A stretch of 64,000 nt of DNA from Pseudomonadota bacterium (GTDB lineage Bacteria > Pseudomonadota > Alphaproteobacteria > Acetobacterales > Acetobacteraceae). Of this stretch, positions 40,064 through 50,427 are shown piece by piece. Position numbers and translations under genes: made by a program. The stretch is from NCBI GenBank assembly GCA_021826225.1, contig JAKBAV010000006.1, positions 16,719-80,718 on the forward strand, given 5' to 3'. The notes beneath the pieces were generated by a model that ran no database searches, was not told where the DNA came from, and worked only from the letters and a program-made list of their open reading frames with translations. The first letter of the stretch is position 1. Each line of letters starts with the position of its first letter.

Positions 40064-41047
40064 ATGATACTGGTCACGGGTGGCGCTGGGTTTATCGGGT
40101 CCAATCTGCATGCTGCCCTCATGGCCGCGGGGCGGGAGACCATCATCTGTGACTGGCTTGGCCAGGAGGGGCAGAAATGGCGTAATTTCCTGCACCACCC
40201 ACCAACCGCGATCATCGCGCCCGAGGCGCTGGATGAGTTTCTGGGCAGGGATGTCAAAATCACCGCCATCGTGCATCTCGGCGCGATTTCCGAAACCACG
40301 GCGCGCGACGGCGACCTCGTCTGGCACAGCAATGTCACCCTGAGCCAGAAGCTCTGGCACTGGTGCGCCGCGCGCCGCGTGCGATTCATTTACGCATCCT
40401 CCGCCGCCACCTATGGCAATGGCGAATCGGGGTTCGACGATGACATGTCGCTGACGGCGCTGCGCCGGCTCACACCGCTCAACCTGTATGGCTGGAGCAA
40501 GCATGCGTTCGACCTGTGGGTGGCGGGGCAGCTGGCCGCGCGGGCCGAGACACCGCCTTGCTGGGCCGGGGTGAAATTCTTCAATGTCTATGGCCCGAAT
40601 GAATACCACAAGGGCAAGATGATTTCCGTGGTGAAGGTGAAGCAGGATGAGTTCCACGCCGGTGGCCCGGTGAGGCTCTTCAAATCGGACCGCGCGGATA
40701 TCGCCGATGGCGCGCAGAAACGCGATTTCATCCATGTCGATGACGTGGTGATGGCGCTGCGCTTTCTGCTCGACGCGCCGGAACTCGCGGGCATCTACAA
40801 TCTCGGCACCGGGGTGGCGCGCTCCTATGCGGATCTGGCACGCGCGGTGTGCGCCGCCAATGGCGCAGAGCCGCGAATCGAATATATCGACATGCCGGAA
40901 GCCTTGCGCGGACAGTATCAGTCTTATACCGAGGCGCGCATGGACAGGCTCCATGCTCTCGGTTTCGAGCACCAGTGTCTCACGCTGGAGCAGGGCGTCA
41001 GCGCCTACATCAAAAACTACCTGCTGCAGGCGGACCCTTACCGATGA
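40064..41047 (+). CDS. rfaD: ADP-glyceromanno-heptose 6-epimerase
   Basis: MILVTGGAGFIGSNLHAALMAAG, YASSAATYG, LNLYGWSKHAFDLWV, FNVYGPNEYHKGKMISVV. Confidence 0.93.
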   Translation: MILVTGGAGFIGSNLHAALMAAGRETIICDWLGQEGQKWRNFLHHPPTAIIAPEALDEFLGRDVKITAIVHLGAISETTARDGDLVWHSNVTLSQKLWHWCAARRVRFIYASSAATYGNGESGFDDDMSLTALRRLTPLNLYGWSKHAFDLWVAGQLAARAETPPCWAGVKFFNVYGPNEYHKGKMISVVKVKQDEFHAGGPVRLFKSDRADIADGAQKRDFIHVDDVVMALRFLLDAPELAGIYNLGTGVARSYADLARAVCAANGAEPRIEYIDMPEALRGQYQSYTEARMDRLHALGFEHQCLTLEQGVSAYIKNYLLQADPYR

Positions 41048-41856
41048 GCCCGATCATTCTCCCCGTATTTCCGCGCGGCTTCCATATCGGACCGCTTTTC
41101 ATCCATTATTACGCGTTGGCCTACATGCTCGGCCTGCTGGCCGGCTGGCAGCTGATGCGTCGCCTGGTGCAGCGCGCGCCCGTGGCGTCTACGTTGCTGC
41201 ATGTCGATGATTTTCTCACCTGGGCCGTGCTGGGCGTAATTCTCGGCGGGCGTACCGGCTATGTGCTGTTCTATCAGCCGGGTTATTTCTTCGCCCATCC
41301 GCTCCAGATTCCCGCGGTGTGGGATGGCGGCATGAGCTTCCATGGTGGATTTCTCGGCGTATCGCTGGCCATATTATGGTTTTCCCTGAAACACGGCCTG
41401 CACCCGCTGCGCTTTGCCGATCGTATCTCGGTCGCGGTGCCGATCGGGCTGTTCCTCGGGCGCTGCGCCAATTTCATCAATGGCGAGTTGTGGGGCCGCC
41501 CCGCCCCGCCTGGTTTTCCTCTGGCGATGATCTATCCGGGAGACCCCTCGCAGTTGCCGCGTTTTCCCTCCGAGCTGATCGAGGCGTCGCTGGAAGGGGT
41601 TCTGCTGTTCGGCGTGATGCTGTTCGCCGCGCGGTTTTACGCCGTGCGGGTACGCAGCGGTCTGCTGACCGGGATTTTCATCGCCGGCTACGCGATCGCG
41701 CGCATCACCGCCGAGTGTTTCCGCGAGCCCGATGCGTTTCTCGGCTTTCTGCCCTTCGGCACCACGATGGGGCAGGTATTGTCGGTGCCCATGCTGGTGG
41801 CCGGTCTGGGGCTGATTATATACGCCCTGCGGCGGAAGCCGCCTGAAGTCGCGTGA
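41044..41856 (+). CDS. lgt: Prolipoprotein diacylglyceryl transferase
   Basis: GGRTGYVLFYQPGYF, WDGGMSFHGGFLGVSLAI, GRCANFINGELWGRP; ATGA overlap with upstream gene. Confidence 0.96.
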   Translation: MSPIILPVFPRGFHIGPLFIHYYALAYMLGLLAGWQLMRRLVQRAPVASTLLHVDDFLTWAVLGVILGGRTGYVLFYQPGYFFAHPLQIPAVWDGGMSFHGGFLGVSLAILWFSLKHGLHPLRFADRISVAVPIGLFLGRCANFINGELWGRPAPPGFPLAMIYPGDPSQLPRFPSELIEASLEGVLLFGVMLFAARFYAVRVRSGLLTGIFIAGYAIARITAECFREPDAFLGFLPFGTTMGQVLSVPMLVAGLGLIIYALRRKPPEVA

Positions 41857-42782
41857 CGCGGACGCCGCCTGAGCGGTTCGACCATTTTTTTGCCCGGGCT
41901 AACGCCGCCTATTATGCGCACGGCACGTTCACGAGCGATTTTGTTACCGCACCGGAATTGACCCAGGTTTTCGGCGAGTTGCTCGGCGCCTGGGCCAAAG
42001 TGGTGTGGCAGATGCTGGGCGCCCCGGCCGACGTGCTGCTGGTGGAAGCCGGCGGTGGGCGCGGTGTGATGATGGCTGATGCGCTGCGGGTATGGGATGC
42101 GCCGCGCGTGCATTTCATCGAGACCTCCCCCCGCCTGCGCGCCGCCCAGGCAGAGCGCGTGCCCCAGGCGCAGTGGCATGACAGCATCGATACCTTGCCG
42201 GAAGGCCAGGTGATCCTGCTCGCCAACGAATTCCTGGACGCGCTGCCTGTGCGCCAGTTCGTGCGCCGCGCGGCGGGCTGGATGGAGCGCTATGTGCGCG
42301 ATGGCGCCTATATCGAGCTGCCGGCGGCGGCGGAGCTGCCGGATGATCCGGAGGGTTCCGTGCGCGAGGTGAACGAGGCGGCGCTGGCTTTCTGCCGCGC
42401 GTTGGCGGCGCGCGGCGGGGTAGGATTGTTCATCGATTACGGGCCGATGCAATCAGCCCCCGGCGAAAGCGTGCAGGCGATCCGGGCGCAGGGCTATGCC
42501 GATCCGCTGGCGGAGCCGGGAAGTGCCGATCTGAGCGCGCATGTCGATTTCGCCGCCATCGCGCGTGCCGTGCATTGCCAGGGGCCGGTCAAGCAGAACG
42601 CATTTCTCACCGCCCTCGGCCTGTATCAGCGCAGTGACGTGCTGGCGCGGAAACATCCCCATAAGGCGGCGGATCTGAAGCTGGCGGTGCAACGGCTCAC
42701 GGCGCCCGAGGCGATGGGCAGCCTGTTCAAGGCGCTCGCGGTATGCCCCGCAAGCCTGCCGGTTTTGCCGGGCTTCGCATGA
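41853..42782 (+). CDS. SAM-dependent methyltransferase, MidA/NDUFAF7 family
   Basis: YYAHGTFTSDFVTAPELTQVFGELLGAW, LANEFLDALPVRQFV, GLFIDYGP; GTG start. Confidence 0.9.
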   Translation: MTRTPPERFDHFFARANAAYYAHGTFTSDFVTAPELTQVFGELLGAWAKVVWQMLGAPADVLLVEAGGGRGVMMADALRVWDAPRVHFIETSPRLRAAQAERVPQAQWHDSIDTLPEGQVILLANEFLDALPVRQFVRRAAGWMERYVRDGAYIELPAAAELPDDPEGSVREVNEAALAFCRALAARGGVGLFIDYGPMQSAPGESVQAIRAQGYADPLAEPGSADLSAHVDFAAIARAVHCQGPVKQNAFLTALGLYQRSDVLARKHPHKAADLKLAVQRLTAPEAMGSLFKALAVCPASLPVLPGFA

Positions 42783-43525
42783 GCATCCATAACAGCCCAC
42801 TTCTCGCCGCGCCGCACCGATTTTTCACCCGCAATGGCGGGATTTCCCACGGCGCCTATGCCAGCCTCAATTGCAGTTTCGGCAGCGATGACCCCGCCAA
42901 TGTGCGGGAGAACCGCGCCCGCGTGGCCCAGGCAATGGGGGTGGAGGCGCGGCTCCTGCTGGGCTGCAAGCAGGTGCACGGCATCGATGTGACTACCGTG
43001 CGCGCGCCCTGGGCGGAACAGGCCGGCCCGGTGGCGGATGCGCTGGTGAGCGATGTGCCGGGGCTGGCGCTCGGCGTGATCACCGCCGATTGCGCGCCTG
43101 TGCTGCTTTATGGCGCCAGCGCGGCGGGAGGCGTGGCCGGTGCCGCCCATGCCGGCTGGCGCGGTGCCGTGGCCGGCATACTGGAAGCGACGCTGGCGGC
43201 GATGCGCGCGCTGGGGGCTGCGGATATATATGCTGTCATCGGCCCCTGCATCCAGCAGGCCAGTTACGAGGTGGGCGCCGATATGCGTGATGCCGTGCTG
43301 GCCGGCGGCCATGATGCGGCACGGTTTTTCAATGCCGGGCGGCCGGGGCATTGGTGGTTCGACCTGCCCGGATACTGCCTGGCGAGGCTCGAAAGCGCGG
43401 GGGCCAGGGCTGAGTCGCTTGGCTTGGATACCTGCGCGAATGAAGACGAATTTTTCTCGCATCGGCGGCGCAGCCTGCGCCGCGAAACAGCATTGGGGCA
43501 TCAGATTTCGGTGATACGGTCTTGA
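42779..43525 (+). CDS. pgeF: Peptidoglycan editing factor PgeF (multicopper polyphenol oxidoreductase fold)
   Basis: FFTRNGGISHGAYASLNCSFGSDD, QVHGIDV, ITADCAPVLLYG, AHAGWRGAVAGILEATL. Confidence 0.93.
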   Translation: MSIHNSPLLAAPHRFFTRNGGISHGAYASLNCSFGSDDPANVRENRARVAQAMGVEARLLLGCKQVHGIDVTTVRAPWAEQAGPVADALVSDVPGLALGVITADCAPVLLYGASAAGGVAGAAHAGWRGAVAGILEATLAAMRALGAADIYAVIGPCIQQASYEVGADMRDAVLAGGHDAARFFNAGRPGHWWFDLPGYCLARLESAGARAESLGLDTCANEDEFFSHRRRSLRRETALGHQISVIRS

Positions 43526-44424
43526 GAAAACTGCTCCTCCTCCTGCCGCTCACCCTGGCCGCCTGCGGTACCTTGCCGGAGCCGTTCTATGGCAATCCCG
43601 GCAGCCCGGAAGCCGCACTTCTGGCTGAGCCCCCTGCCCCGGTGCTGATGGTGCCAACCCCCCGCACGGCGCTGCTCGGGGACGAGGCGGCGGCGCTTTA
43701 TGCCAAGGATCTGGCGGCACAACTCGCCGGATTTGACGTGCCGAGCGTGGCCGGGCCGCCCGCCAAGGGGGAATGGCAGATCGGTATCTCGGCCAGCCTC
43801 AGCGGCGATATGGTGCTGCCCGCTTATGTCATCACCGGTCCTGACGGCAAGATATATGGCCATCAGCCAGGTGCCCCCGTGGCGGCGGCGGGATGGTCCA
43901 ACGGCGATGCCGCCACGCTGGCGGCGGCGGCGCATGACGATGCGGCGGGCCTGTCCCGGCTGATGACGGTGATCAACGCGCAGGTCCAGCAGACCAATCC
44001 GCACTCACTGGAAAACCGCGCGCCGCGGGTGTTCGTCGGCGCCGTAACAGGCGCACCGGGCGATGGCGATGTATCCCTGCCGCTGAACCTGTCACGCGAT
44101 CTGCCGGGGCCGGACATGCAGGTGGTGAAAAACGCCAACCAGGCGGATTTCACCGTGACGGCGACGATCAAGACCTCCCCGGCGCCGCAGGGGCAGATTC
44201 AGGTGGAGCTGGACTGGTTCGTGCATGACCGTAACGGCCGTGTCGCGGGTCAGGTGACGCAGATCCATGAGCTCTCCCCCACGGATATCGACCCGTATTG
44301 GGGCGATGTGGCGGCGGCGGCGGCAACCGAGGCGGCGCAGGGCATCGCTACCGTGGTGCGTAACGAGATTTTGAAAAAAACCGCGACGCCGCCGGCCGCA
44401 CCGGCGCAGCCGGTGCCGGGCTAG
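43522..44424 (+). CDS. Putative lipoprotein, unknown function
   Basis: TTG start, signal peptide with lipobox (LLLLPLTLAAC|GTLPEPFYG); 4-bp overlap with pgeF. Confidence 0.75.
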   Translation: MRKLLLLLPLTLAACGTLPEPFYGNPGSPEAALLAEPPAPVLMVPTPRTALLGDEAAALYAKDLAAQLAGFDVPSVAGPPAKGEWQIGISASLSGDMVLPAYVITGPDGKIYGHQPGAPVAAAGWSNGDAATLAAAAHDDAAGLSRLMTVINAQVQQTNPHSLENRAPRVFVGAVTGAPGDGDVSLPLNLSRDLPGPDMQVVKNANQADFTVTATIKTSPAPQGQIQVELDWFVHDRNGRVAGQVTQIHELSPTDIDPYWGDVAAAAATEAAQGIATVVRNEILKKTATPPAAPAQPVPG

Positions 44425-45497
44425 ATTTCCAGCAGGGTTCTGGCCGCCGCCCACCAGTCCACTGTCACCTCCGCCGCCGGAGAAGCCGGCGCCAGGCGCG
44501 CGGCCTGGCCGGACCAGACCTGCATATGAGCGAGATTATCGTCGCGCATGGCGGCATCGCGCATCGGCTGCGTCAGCCCGCGCTGCACCGGGTAGGGCGC
44601 GGGAGGCGGCGCGGCGACGACGGCGGCGGCGCGTAGGTATGGGGTGATGAGGCTGCGGCCGGCACGGCCCGAAAACGCGCGCGTCAGCTGCGTGTCCTCG
44701 GGGTTGGCCTCGGCCAGCGCGGCGGCCCAGGCGGGGGCGATGGCGGCTTCCGGCGTGCGCAGATAACCCGTGCCTATCTGCACCGCCGCGGCCCCCAGCA
44801 GCAAAGCGGCGGCGATGGTGCGGCCATCGGCAATGCCGCCCGCGGCGATGATGGGGATATTCACGGCATCGGCCACCGCCGGGAGCAGCGCGAACAGGCC
44901 GATGGCCGCGCGCTCGGCAGCGGCCGCGTCAAACGCGCCACGATGCCCGCCGGCTTCCGCCCCCTGGGCGATGATGGCATCGGCCCCGCCCGCCATGGCG
45001 GCGCGGGCCTCAGCCACGGTGGTGACGGTGGCGAAATATTTGATCCCCGCCGCTTTCATGCGGGCCACGAGCGCGGCGGGGAAAACGCCCATGATGGAGG
45101 AAATGATAGCCGGGCGGGCAGCCAGCGCGGCCTCGAACTGGCCGGCGAAATCAGGCGTGGTGGTGTTGGCGGCCGCAAGCGGCACTTCGGGTCCGAAATT
45201 TTTCAGGAAGCGCCGAAGCGCCGCCTCATTGGCCGCATCGCGCAAGGGCGGCGGGTGGGGCAGCCAGAGATTGATCTGCAACGCACCATGGCTCTGACCA
45301 CGGAATTCCTCGATCCATCTGGCGATTCCCTCAGGCTGCATGAGCAGCGCCCCGCACGCGCCGAGCCCGCCGGCATTGGCCACGGCGGCGGCGAGCCCGG
45401 GCGGGCAGGCTCCGGCCATGGGGGCGAGCAGAATGGGCAGGCGCAGGCCGTAGGTCTGGCAGAAGGCCTCGGCGCGGGTAAGGGCTGGGTGGGACAT
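44421..45497 (-). CDS. NAD(P)H-dependent flavin oxidoreductase (nitronate monooxygenase family)
   Basis: LLAPMAGACPPGLAAAVANAGGLGACGALLM, GADAIIAQGAEAGGHRGAF, IPIIAAGGIADGRTIAAALLLGAAAVQIGT. Confidence 0.92.
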   Translation of the reverse strand: MSHPALTRAEAFCQTYGLRLPILLAPMAGACPPGLAAAVANAGGLGACGALLMQPEGIARWIEEFRGQSHGALQINLWLPHPPPLRDAANEAALRRFLKNFGPEVPLAAANTTTPDFAGQFEAALAARPAIISSIMGVFPAALVARMKAAGIKYFATVTTVAEARAAMAGGADAIIAQGAEAGGHRGAFDAAAAERAAIGLFALLPAVADAVNIPIIAAGGIADGRTIAAALLLGAAAVQIGTGYLRTPEAAIAPAWAAALAEANPEDTQLTRAFSGRAGRSLITPYLRAAAVVAAPPPAPYPVQRGLTQPMRDAAMRDDNLAHMQVWSGQAARLAPASPAAEVTVDWWAAARTLLEI

Positions 45498-45506
45498 GGG
45501 CGGCGG

Positions 45507-46178
45507 CTACTCCCGGCGCAACATTGTCGCGTTGAAAAACTCAGCGATCCTGCCTGCCTTGAAAGCAGACCGGAGCGCAGCCTCGTCGTAATCCTCCCGC
45601 ACCCAGTCAAGAAATGGTTTTTTACCCTCGGCGGCAAGCTGGTACAGCCGGAAAAACGCGTCCAGAATCCCCGTGCTGGATTGCCGGATATGTCCGAAGC
45701 GGAGTGAAAGCTGCGCCAGTGCGTCCTCGGCCGTGCCGCCTTCGAGGAGTAGAAAAAGCCCGGCGGCGAGCCCTGCCCGGTCGGCGCCGGATTTGCAGTG
45801 GATCAGCGCCGGGGGCTGCATCCCGGCGTAAATTCCCGCCAGGCGCAAAATGCGGTCCTTATGCGGGGCGCCGCGCGATTCGAAGGCCATGTCGTAAAAA
45901 TCGAGCCCCAGCGCGCGCGCGGTGTAGCGCGAGAGCGCGGCTGAACCGTATTTCGTCTCGCCACGCAGGTTTATGAGCGTTTTGAGGCCGTATTCGCGGG
46001 CCAGGGTGCGCAGCTTTGCCGGGGTGGGCTGGTTGGCGCGGTACAGCACGCCCGGCTTCACCACGGCAAAATTGCTCCAGAACACGCGGAAGAACGCATG
46101 GTCGGCGAAGAAGCCGTGCAGCCAGGCGCGGCGGCGGCCGGATTTGGTTGAAAGATCGCCCTGATAGAAGCTGCTCAT
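45507..46178 (-). CDS. Protein tyrosine/dual-specificity phosphatase-like
   Basis: VKPGVLYRANQPTPAKLRTLAREYGLKTLINLRGE and HCKSGADRAG (CX5R P-loop). Confidence 0.85.
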   Translation of the reverse strand: MSSFYQGDLSTKSGRRRAWLHGFFADHAFFRVFWSNFAVVKPGVLYRANQPTPAKLRTLAREYGLKTLINLRGETKYGSAALSRYTARALGLDFYDMAFESRGAPHKDRILRLAGIYAGMQPPALIHCKSGADRAGLAAGLFLLLEGGTAEDALAQLSLRFGHIRQSSTGILDAFFRLYQLAAEGKKPFLDWVREDYDEAALRSAFKAGRIAEFFNATMLRRE

Positions 46179-46236
46179 GGCACCGGCTCGTAGCGCATTT
46201 TTGCTCCCGCCCAAACTGTGCTTGAAGGACGCCGCC

Positions 46237-47976
46237 ATGACCCAGCATATTTCGAGCGCCACCCTGATCCTGCGCCTGTGGCGCGAACATATCCGGCATT
46301 TTCGCGGACGGCTCGCGCTCATCGTCGTGGCCACGCTGCTGATGTCGGTCTCCACGGCACTTTACCCGGCACTCATTGACTGGGCCTTCACCCTGTTCGT
46401 CCGCAAGGATCCGCGCATCCTCTACCAGGTGCCGCTGCTGGCGCTGGTGCTGGCCACCACGCGCGGGCTCTCAATGTATTTCCAGGCTGTGCTGACGCAG
46501 GACATGGTGCTGCTGGTCATCCGCCGTCTCCAGAATGCGATGTTCGAGCACCTCACCAACGCCGCGCTGGCGCGGGTCGAGCGCGAGGCGCCGGCCCAGC
46601 TCGCGGCGCGTTTCACGACCGATGCCACGGTAATCCGCGAGGCCATGACCCGGGCGGTGACCGCCATCGGCAATGCCACCACCGTGATCGGGCTGGTCGT
46701 CACCATGATCGTGATCGACTGGGAGCTGAGCCTGATCGTGGCGGTGGTGTTCCCACTGGCCGGGCTGCCCGTGGAGCGTATCGGCAAGCGCATCCGGCGC
46801 GCCTCCAGCGGCATGCAGGAGCGCATGGGCGAGGCCGCCGCCGTGCTGAACGAGAGTTTCGCCCAGGCCCGCACCGTGCGCGCCTACGGGCTGGAAGCCC
46901 ATGAGCAGGCCCGCGCAGGCACGACCTTCGACCAGCTCTACAACGCGTTGATCCGCATGACGCGCATCCGCGCCCGGCTGGACCCGATGCTGGAGGTGCT
47001 GGCAGGAGTCGCCGTAGCGGCGGTAATCGGCTTCGATGGCTGGCGCCATGCCGCGGGCGGCGGCGGCGTCGGTAATTTCATGGGGTTTCTCACCGCCCTG
47101 CTGATGGCGGCACAGCCCTTACGCTCGCTCGGCACCATGAATGCCGCGATCCAGGAAGGGCTTGGCGGGCTGGTACGGGTATTTTCCGTAATCGACGAAC
47201 CCGCCGCCATCGCCGATGCGCCGGGCGCGGTGGCGCTGCCGCCAGGGGCGGGCGAGCTGGTATTCGAGGATGTCGTATTCAGCTACCCCGATGGCCGGCC
47301 GGGGCTGCGGGGCTTGAGCTTCACCGCGGCGCCGGGGCGCATGCTGGCGCTGGTCGGCTCCTCGGGTGCCGGAAAATCCACCGCGCTGGCGTTGATCCCG
47401 CGCCTGTACACCCCGGCCAGCGGGCGCGTGCTTCTGGATGGCGCGGATATCGCCGCGGTCACTTTAACCAGCCTGCGCAACGCCATCGCCTATGTCGGCC
47501 AGGAGGCGCTGCTGTTCGATGATACGATCGGCGCCAATATTCTGCGCGGCCGGCCGGAAGCCACCGAGGCCGAGATGCGGGCGGCGGCGGTGGCGGCGGC
47601 GTGCGGGTTCATCGAGGAGATGCCGGAGGGTTTCAACACCCGTGTGGGTGTGAACGGCCAGCGGCTTTCAGGCGGGCAGCGCCAGCGCGTGGCCATTGCC
47701 CGGGCGATTTTGCGTAACCCGCGGATACTGCTCCTCGACGAAGCCACCAGCGCCCTGGATACCGAGAGCGAGGCGCTGGTGCAGGCGGCACTTTCGCATC
47801 TGCGTCAGGGGCGCACCACCATCGTCGTGGCGCACCGGCTTTCCACCGTGCGCGATGCCGATCTGATCGTGGTGATGGCCGATGGCGTGGCGGTGGAACA
47901 GGGCAGCCACGCGGCGCTGCTGGCCGAGGATGGCGCCTTCGCCCGGCTGGTGAAGGCGCAGGCGCTGGCGGCCTGA
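46237..47976 (+). CDS. ABC transporter, fused permease/ATPase (MsbA-like)
   Basis: N-term 6-TM exporter domain; LVGSSGAGKSTALALIPRLY, LSGGQRQRVAIARAILRNPRILLLDEATSALD. Confidence 0.95.
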   Translation: MTQHISSATLILRLWREHIRHFRGRLALIVVATLLMSVSTALYPALIDWAFTLFVRKDPRILYQVPLLALVLATTRGLSMYFQAVLTQDMVLLVIRRLQNAMFEHLTNAALARVEREAPAQLAARFTTDATVIREAMTRAVTAIGNATTVIGLVVTMIVIDWELSLIVAVVFPLAGLPVERIGKRIRRASSGMQERMGEAAAVLNESFAQARTVRAYGLEAHEQARAGTTFDQLYNALIRMTRIRARLDPMLEVLAGVAVAAVIGFDGWRHAAGGGGVGNFMGFLTALLMAAQPLRSLGTMNAAIQEGLGGLVRVFSVIDEPAAIADAPGAVALPPGAGELVFEDVVFSYPDGRPGLRGLSFTAAPGRMLALVGSSGAGKSTALALIPRLYTPASGRVLLDGADIAAVTLTSLRNAIAYVGQEALLFDDTIGANILRGRPEATEAEMRAAAVAAACGFIEEMPEGFNTRVGVNGQRLSGGQRQRVAIARAILRNPRILLLDEATSALDTESEALVQAALSHLRQGRTTIVVAHRLSTVRDADLIVVMADGVAVEQGSHAALLAEDGAFARLVKAQALAA

Positions 47977-47981
47977 GCCCC

Positions 47982-49100
47982 ATGCCCTATCGCCTCCTGC
48001 TCGTCACCGCCGCCGGGTTTTTATCGGCCGGATCATTCTGGCTGTTCCTGCCGCTGCTTTCGCTGTCGCTGCGCGCCGATGGCGCGAGCGATGCCCTGGT
48101 GGGGTTCATGGCCAGCCTGCCCTGGATCGGGCTGCTCGCGGTCTCGGGATTCATTCCGCGTCTCATCCAGCATCTCGGGTTACAGCGCATGGTGCTGGCC
48201 GGCATGGTGCTTTCGATCGGCGCGTTCATCGGCTTCGCGCTCACGCGGGATCTGGCGGCATGGGGCGCGCTGGCCCTGCTGCTCGGCATGTCGCTGGGGC
48301 TGCGCTGGGCGGGGCTCGATACCTGGATCAATGGCAGCGTGCCGGAACACCTGCGCGGACGGCTGATCGGCGGCTATGAGCTGATCATGAGCGGCTCGAT
48401 GGCGATGGGGCCGGGGCTGCTGGCATTGCTCGGCAGCGTCGGCGAAACGCCGTTTCTGGCCGCCGCCGCGCTGGTCTGCGGTGCCATCATGCTGCTGCTG
48501 AGCGCCGGGCGCGAAGCCGGCGGCATCGCTCAGGCGGCAGAGGCAATCCGCGGGCGGGACGTGCTGCGGGCGGAGGCCGCGAGCTTTATCGGCCTGGCGC
48601 TGGTGGGGCTGAGCGAGGCGTGCAATCTCTCGCTGCTGCCGGTCATGGGGCTCGGCCTGGGGGTGAGCCCGCATCTCGCACCTCTGCTGGTGGTGGTGTG
48701 CCAGGCCGGCGTCGCCGGCGGCGCGCTTGTCTGCGGCACGCTGGCGGACCGGCTGAACCGGCGGGCGTTGAAAATCGGTGCCGGCATCGTGATGGTTGTT
48801 TTACCTCTGGCGGTGCCGGCCGCCATGCGCCATGGCGCAGTGTGGCCCGTGCTGGTGTTCTGGGGCGCGGCGCAAGGCGGCATGTTCACCGTGGCGGTCG
48901 TCAAGCTCGGCACGCGGTTTTCCGGCACGGCTCTGGCCAAGGCGATGTCCCTGGCCATGGTGATCTATACGCTGGGTGGCATAGCCGGACCGCCGCTGAT
49001 GGGCGCGCTGATGAGCCTGGCCGGTCCGGCCGGGCTGGCCTATGGCCTGGCGGCGGTGGCTTTGGCCGGGCTCGCGGTGATCGCGAGGCCAGGACGCTGA
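47982..49100 (+). CDS. MFS transporter
   Basis: ~12 TM 372-aa protein; GTLADRLNRRALKIG loop. Confidence 0.88.
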   Translation: MPYRLLLVTAAGFLSAGSFWLFLPLLSLSLRADGASDALVGFMASLPWIGLLAVSGFIPRLIQHLGLQRMVLAGMVLSIGAFIGFALTRDLAAWGALALLLGMSLGLRWAGLDTWINGSVPEHLRGRLIGGYELIMSGSMAMGPGLLALLGSVGETPFLAAAALVCGAIMLLLSAGREAGGIAQAAEAIRGRDVLRAEAASFIGLALVGLSEACNLSLLPVMGLGLGVSPHLAPLLVVVCQAGVAGGALVCGTLADRLNRRALKIGAGIVMVVLPLAVPAAMRHGAVWPVLVFWGAAQGGMFTVAVVKLGTRFSGTALAKAMSLAMVIYTLGGIAGPPLMGALMSLAGPAGLAYGLAAVALAGLAVIARPGR

Positions 49101-49109
49101 AGGGTGGGC

Positions 49110-50381
49110 TTATGCGTGCAGCGCGCTTTTTCCGATATCCCGCCGGCAGAACCCATCCTCCCAGTCCAGCGTGTCGATGGCCGCGTAAGCGCGGCTCAGC
49201 GCCTCGCGCAACGTGGCCCCCACGGCGTTGACCGCGAGAACACGACCGCCATTGGCCAATATGCCGTTCTGTTCGGCGCAGGTGCCGGCATGGAAGATGT
49301 TCACGCCCTCGATACGCCCCGCTTCCTCCAGCCCGTAAATCTCGGAGCCCGTGGCATAGGCGCCGGGATAGCCCTTGGCGCACATTACCACCGTGGCGGC
49401 ACTGCCCGGGCGCCAGTCCAGCTTAATATCGCGCAGTGTGCCATTGGTAGCCGCCTGCAGCGCCGCCAGCAGGTCGGATGCCAGCATCGGTAGCACGGTC
49501 TCGCATTCCGGATCGCCGAAGCGGACGTTGAATTCGATCAGCTTTACGCCGTCCTCCCCGACCATCAGCCCGGCGAAGAGAAAGCCGCGAAACGGGGTGC
49601 CGCGCCGCGCCATTTCACGCAAAGCGGGGCGGATGACGCGCGCCATGCTTTGCTCCACCACCTCGGGCGTCGCCCAAGGGGGGCTGAAAATCGCGCCCAT
49701 GCCGCCGGTATTCGGGCCGGTATCGCCCTCACCTACGCGTTTATGGTCGGCCGCGGCACCGAAATAAACCGCCTCCTCGCCATCGCAGAGGGCGAAGACC
49801 GAAATCTCCTCGCCCACCAGACATTCCTCGATGACGACCAGCGCCCCGGCGGCGCCGTGGATTTTATCCTCCATGATGGCGGTGACGGCGTCATGCGCCT
49901 CGTCGAGCGTGGTGGCGACGACGACGCCCTTGCCGGCGGCCAGGCCATCGGCCTTGATGACGATGGGGGCACCAACGGCCTCGATATATTCATGCGCCTC
50001 TTCGGCATGGGTGAAGCTGGCCCAGGCGGCGGTGGGAATATGCGCGCGATCAGCGATTTCCTTGGTGAATTTCTTGCTGCCCTCAAGCGCGGCGGCGGCG
50101 GCGCTGGGGCCGCAGCAGGCGATGCCGGCGGCGGCCAGCGCATCGGCAATGCCGGCGACCAGCGGGGCTTCGGGGCCGGGGATCACGAGGTCTATCTTCT
50201 GCGCCAGCCCGAAGCTCACGATAGCGGGAATATCGGTGGTGCGGAGATATACGTTTTCAGCCAGCGCGGCGGTGCCGGGATTGCCGGGGGCGACGAAAAG
50301 CTTGGTGAGCAGCGGGCTCCGCGCGATGGACCAGGCCAGCGCATGTTCGCGCCCGCCGGAACCGATGATGAGAACGCGCAT
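49110..50381 (-). CDS. purD: Phosphoribosylamine--glycine ligase
   Basis: MRVLIIGSGGREHALAWSIARSP, VIKADGLAAGKGVVVA, GPNTGGMGAIFSPP, EFNVRFGDPECE. Confidence 0.97.
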   Translation of the reverse strand: MRVLIIGSGGREHALAWSIARSPLLTKLFVAPGNPGTAALAENVYLRTTDIPAIVSFGLAQKIDLVIPGPEAPLVAGIADALAAAGIACCGPSAAAAALEGSKKFTKEIADRAHIPTAAWASFTHAEEAHEYIEAVGAPIVIKADGLAAGKGVVVATTLDEAHDAVTAIMEDKIHGAAGALVVIEECLVGEEISVFALCDGEEAVYFGAAADHKRVGEGDTGPNTGGMGAIFSPPWATPEVVEQSMARVIRPALREMARRGTPFRGFLFAGLMVGEDGVKLIEFNVRFGDPECETVLPMLASDLLAALQAATNGTLRDIKLDWRPGSAATVVMCAKGYPGAYATGSEIYGLEEAGRIEGVNIFHAGTCAEQNGILANGGRVLAVNAVGATLREALSRAYAAIDTLDWEDGFCRRDIGKSALHA

Positions 50382-50427
50382 GTAACCCCCTTTGTGAACC
50401 GCGCGCGCTGTACCATACTCCGCGGCG

